Assembly: GCF_050113715.1 (NCBI RefSeq)
Contig: NZ_JBNJQR010000002.1
Span: forward strand, 186,001 to 250,000
DNA from: Brevibacillus_H ginsengisoli
GTDB lineage: Bacteria > Bacillota > Bacilli > Brevibacillales > Brevibacillaceae
Direction: 5' to 3'
DNA: 64,000 bases
The notes under the pieces are model-generated. The model saw only the letters and a program-made list of their open reading frames with translations, was not told where the DNA came from and did not search any database. The number at the start of each line of letters is the position of its first letter. Within the stretch, counting starts at the first letter, position 1. Made by a program: the position numbers and the translations under genes. Of the stretch, positions 61,360 to 64,000 are shown piece by piece.

Positions 61360-62412
61360 TTGTCTGGTGATCCAACGATCCTTGAAGCTCACACGCTGAG
61401 AACCATGGAAGAGACTACGGTTTACGATCAACTCTTTCCTACCACGGATGATACTTCTACAGCCTATGGATTCCAAATCACGTCACAACCGCAAAATGGA
61501 ATCGCCGATGTTCATACGGATGGGCTGATATCGTACACGCCATACGAAGAGTTTGTAGGAACGGACCTGTTTACCATTCAGGTAGAGGATTCTCATGGCG
61601 TTTTAACCAGAAGGACAATTCGAGTTCATGTGGATCCAGTTCCCGATGAACCAGCCCGCCTCACTAAACGACTACTTACTTATACCAATACACCAATCTG
61701 TGGTTCAATCGTAAGTGAGAATTCGAATAAAAAGCCATGTACTTGCGGAATTGCCTCTGTGCCAAACGAGGGTACCGTTATTCTTCATTCTGACGGGCAT
61801 TTTGTCTATACCCCATACCCTAATTTTCGGGGAACGGATCGGTTTAGTGCCTATATAACAGATACCAAAGGTGAATTCGAATTGGGGAACATTACGATTA
61901 ACATACATGAGCGTAATTGTGAGCCGAATTGTGAACCGATTCCTGAGACATGTCCAAAACCTACTCCAAAGCCATCCTTGGAACTAATTCCGGTAGCTAT
62001 TGAAAATTGTAGCTCAGCGACTGAAACGATCACCCCGATTGATGATTCTAACCGTGATTCTCTGGAACAAGTCGAGGACAGAGTCGTATATCATGAGAGT
62101 CAATCTCGCCCTTCTACTTCGTGGGACATAGGTATTTCTAAACCCGTCCAGAATTGGACCGTGTGTACAGATGAGGGAGTACCGATTCAGGGAAGTGTAA
62201 GAAAAAACAGGGGTCGCAATCACCATACTTTCGACTTGATTCAAAAGCCAAAACACGGCGCGATACAACTAAAAAAGCAAGGTAAGTGGACGTATGAACC
62301 AAATGAGGGTTATGTAGGGATGGATCGTTTTTTAATACGCGTGACAGATGGAGAAGGGCGTTCTAGTATTGCGCAAGTAACCGTCTTCATGAAAGAAACG
62401 GATGAAGAATAA
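61360..62412 (+). CDS. Leaderless protein with three cadherin-like / Ig-like repeats
   Basis: The TTG at 61360 follows AAAGGAGGAG. The 350-residue product has three copies of a beta-sandwich repeat: residues about 20-90 (ISYTPYEEFVGTDLFTIQV), 110-185 (FVYTPYPNFRGTDRFSAYI) and 285-345 (WTYEPNEGYVGMDRFLIRV). This YTP-x5-G-x-D-x-F pattern is that of cadherin-like and Big-9-type domains of surface proteins. A Cys/Pro-rich linker (about 190-205) joins repeat 2 to a spacer. There is no signal peptide or anchor, so spore-coat assembly inside the mother cell, as proposed for the 1510-residue protein, is one explanation. Function unknown. Confidence 0.78.
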   Translation: MSGDPTILEAHTLRTMEETTVYDQLFPTTDDTSTAYGFQITSQPQNGIADVHTDGLISYTPYEEFVGTDLFTIQVEDSHGVLTRRTIRVHVDPVPDEPARLTKRLLTYTNTPICGSIVSENSNKKPCTCGIASVPNEGTVILHSDGHFVYTPYPNFRGTDRFSAYITDTKGEFELGNITINIHERNCEPNCEPIPETCPKPTPKPSLELIPVAIENCSSATETITPIDDSNRDSLEQVEDRVVYHESQSRPSTSWDIGISKPVQNWTVCTDEGVPIQGSVRKNRGRNHHTFDLIQKPKHGAIQLKKQGKWTYEPNEGYVGMDRFLIRVTDGEGRSSIAQVTVFMKETDEE

Positions 62413-62417
62413 AAAGA

Positions 62418-62445
62418 AAAAAGGATGGCAAAACCATCCTTTTTC
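62418..62445. terminator. Bidirectional terminator between convergent genes
   Basis: Stem AAAAAGGATGG/CCATCCTTTTT with a 5-base loop (62418-62444), T-rich on both strands. Confidence 0.92.
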
Positions 62446-62502
62446 ACTGCTTCATTTGTGCGAAGAAACTTTAAAGTGATAAAGTCTTTCGCTATCAAAA
62501 TA

Positions 62503-63867
62503 CTATTCCATCATTTGAACCAATTTTTTCGAGAGAAGTAGCAGAATGGATCCAAGCAAGATCGCCATTGCCCCAATCGCTCCGAATACTTCTAGGTATC
62601 CAAGAGATTCTGTGAAAGCTGCAAGTTGTCCAGCCAGAATGTTGGCAATACCAGAACCTGCCAACCATACACCCATGAGAAGAGAAGCTAACCTAACTGG
62701 CGCGATTTTACTTACCATAGACAATCCAACAGGCGACAAGAACAACTCACCTAGTGTATGAAGGAAATAGGTGAATACGATAAACAACATGTTTGCTTTA
62801 GTCAGCAGATGTGTTTCGTCGCTACCAGTTTTTAATACAGCTGTAATCAATACCATGAAGCCTAAACCTAGAAGAACCATCCCTAATCCCATTTTAGTAG
62901 GGATTTTCAGGTCCCCATTCTTTCTGTAAGAAAGTTTAACCCACAATGCGGAAATGATTGGAGCCAACGCTACGATAAAGAATGGATTCAAGGATTGGAA
63001 CCAAGAAGTAGGAACTTCCCATCCCATAATTGTTCGATCGACAAATTTATCTGTATAGATTGTTAAAGAACTACCAGCTTGTTCAAAACCTGCCCAGAAG
63101 AAAATTACGAAACAAGTCAGAATCAAGATGACTGCTGTTCTTTGTTTTTCTTTTGATGTCAACTTCGTAGAAGTGCTGCTTTGGGAAGTTGCAATTTTTT
63201 CTACTTTGCCAACTGGTTTTTTACCAATATCGCCAAGGAAGCGATTACCAAACATATTGAAAATGATTTGACCGATAATCATCCCGATAGACGCTACCAA
63301 GAAACCGTAATTGTAACCGTAATGGATGATACCATTCATGTTTGTTTTGAAGTAGTCTTCTGCGAGAAATCCGCACACTAATGGAGAGAAAAAGGCTCCA
63401 ATGTTAATCCCCATGTAAAAAATAGTAAACGCGGAATCTCTACGATTATCATTTGGACCATATAATTCACCAACGAGGGTGGAGATATTAGGTTTAAAGA
63501 ATCCGTTTCCAATGATCAAGAGTGCAAGTCCGAGATACAGACCCATCATTGAATGTTCTGCAAATAAGACAAAGTTACCGGCAGCCATGGTGATACCACC
63601 GATGGTAATGGCTAACCTTCTTCCAAGGTAACGGTCTGATAAATACCCACCGATAAGTGGTGTAAAATAAACGGCGCCTGTAAACCAACCATAAATGCTC
63701 AGCGCCCAACTTTTCTCCATTCCGAGACCACCGCTAATAAATTCGTGCGTCAAATAGAGAACAAGTAACGCTCTCATGCCGTAATAGCTGAACCGCTCCC
63801 ATAGCTCAGTAAAAAACAATAAGTACAATCCAGAAGGATGTTTCTTTTTTTCTACAACAGTCCCCAT
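62503..63867 (-). CDS. POT-family proton-dependent di/tripeptide transporter
   Basis: The ATG at 63867 follows AGGAGG. The 454-residue product has about 14 membrane segments and the POT hallmarks: the ELWERFSYYGMRALLVLYL helix 1 motif with the E-x-x-E-R-F proton site, GGYLSDRYLGRR, and the FxIFYMGINIGA PTR2 signature. It imports short peptides with protons and resembles lactococcal DtpT and Bacillus YclF. It is a single gene; the last 133 bases of the window upstream of it are AT-rich and show no clear element. Confidence 0.93.
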   Translation of the reverse strand: MGTVVEKKKHPSGLYLLFFTELWERFSYYGMRALLVLYLTHEFISGGLGMEKSWALSIYGWFTGAVYFTPLIGGYLSDRYLGRRLAITIGGITMAAGNFVLFAEHSMMGLYLGLALLIIGNGFFKPNISTLVGELYGPNDNRRDSAFTIFYMGINIGAFFSPLVCGFLAEDYFKTNMNGIIHYGYNYGFLVASIGMIIGQIIFNMFGNRFLGDIGKKPVGKVEKIATSQSSTSTKLTSKEKQRTAVILILTCFVIFFWAGFEQAGSSLTIYTDKFVDRTIMGWEVPTSWFQSLNPFFIVALAPIISALWVKLSYRKNGDLKIPTKMGLGMVLLGLGFMVLITAVLKTGSDETHLLTKANMLFIVFTYFLHTLGELFLSPVGLSMVSKIAPVRLASLLMGVWLAGSGIANILAGQLAAFTESLGYLEVFGAIGAMAILLGSILLLLSKKLVQMME

Positions 63868-64000
63868 TTTACTGCCTCCTTTTTTCTAAGATGTCTGATG
63901 ATTTTTGAAATAGTTATGAGGCAAGTTTAATTCGCGAACCAATATTCAGTCAATGTGAGGAACTGGAAAAGTGACTTGATAAATGTTTATTAATAAAACA

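Overview
The window reads as a chromosomal segment of an endospore-forming, low-to-moderate GC Bacillota bacterium, most likely a Brevibacillus or close Paenibacillales relative. The evidence is the B. subtilis-like order dinG ... ypmB ... aspB-asnS-dnaD, with extra genes inserted, plus sporulation-linked families (CgeB-type glycosyltransferases, YheC/D ATP-grasp, KapB), strong AGGAGG ribosome sites with frequent GTG/TTG starts, and compact Rho-independent terminators after most units. The species is inferred, not proven. I see no rRNA, tRNA, CRISPR array, insertion sequence or prophage.

1-7.4 kb: 5'-truncated dinG (exonuclease-helicase), a ComEC/beta-lactamase-like lipoprotein, the redox repressor rex, an mtaD-type deaminase, a possible small reverse-strand gene, a membrane-anchored unknown and ypmB. 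7.5-17.5 kb is the most unusual part. It has two convergent CgeB-like glycosyltransferases (one fused to LysM), a third glycosyltransferase, an unknown membrane protein coupled to an FtsH-like protease that lacks the usual extracytoplasmic domain, and a 1510-residue protein made mostly of about 113 decapeptide repeats. 17.7-24.8 kb is housekeeping: aspB, asnS, dnaD, a coiled-coil protein, pepF and a RodA/FtsW protein.

25-33.5 kb: an RND efflux pair, a four-gene cassette (unknown, YgiB-like lipoprotein, glutathionylspermidine-synthase-like ATP-grasp, DUF350), a short-chain dehydrogenase broken by one in-frame stop, and yajQ. 33.6-44.9 kb: a His-rich anchored protein, a MerR regulator fused to a degenerate methyltransferase-like domain beside an FAD oxidase, an acyl-CoA synthetase, a polysaccharide deacetylase, leuCD divergent from a LysR regulator with a well-placed operator, a thioredoxin-like protein, a glycerophosphodiesterase and an RluA pseudouridine synthase.

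45-54.4 kb: YheC/D ATP-grasp, an ACT protein, DUF92, small proteins, kapB, a membrane coiled-coil protein with two NAGPA-type phosphodiester glycosidases, a DUF4440-like protein, an orphan LivJ-type binding protein with a CodY-like box, and a DUF4870 protein. 54.5-64 kb: an NAD salvage unit (NrtR-like regulator, pncA, pncB), a large DUF2157/GDYXXLXY membrane fusion, an NCS2 purine permease, a leaderless protein with three cadherin-like repeats, and a POT peptide transporter. Themes that recur are spore or cell-surface structure and glycosylation, membrane-anchored unknown proteins, and nitrogen, amino-acid and NAD metabolism.
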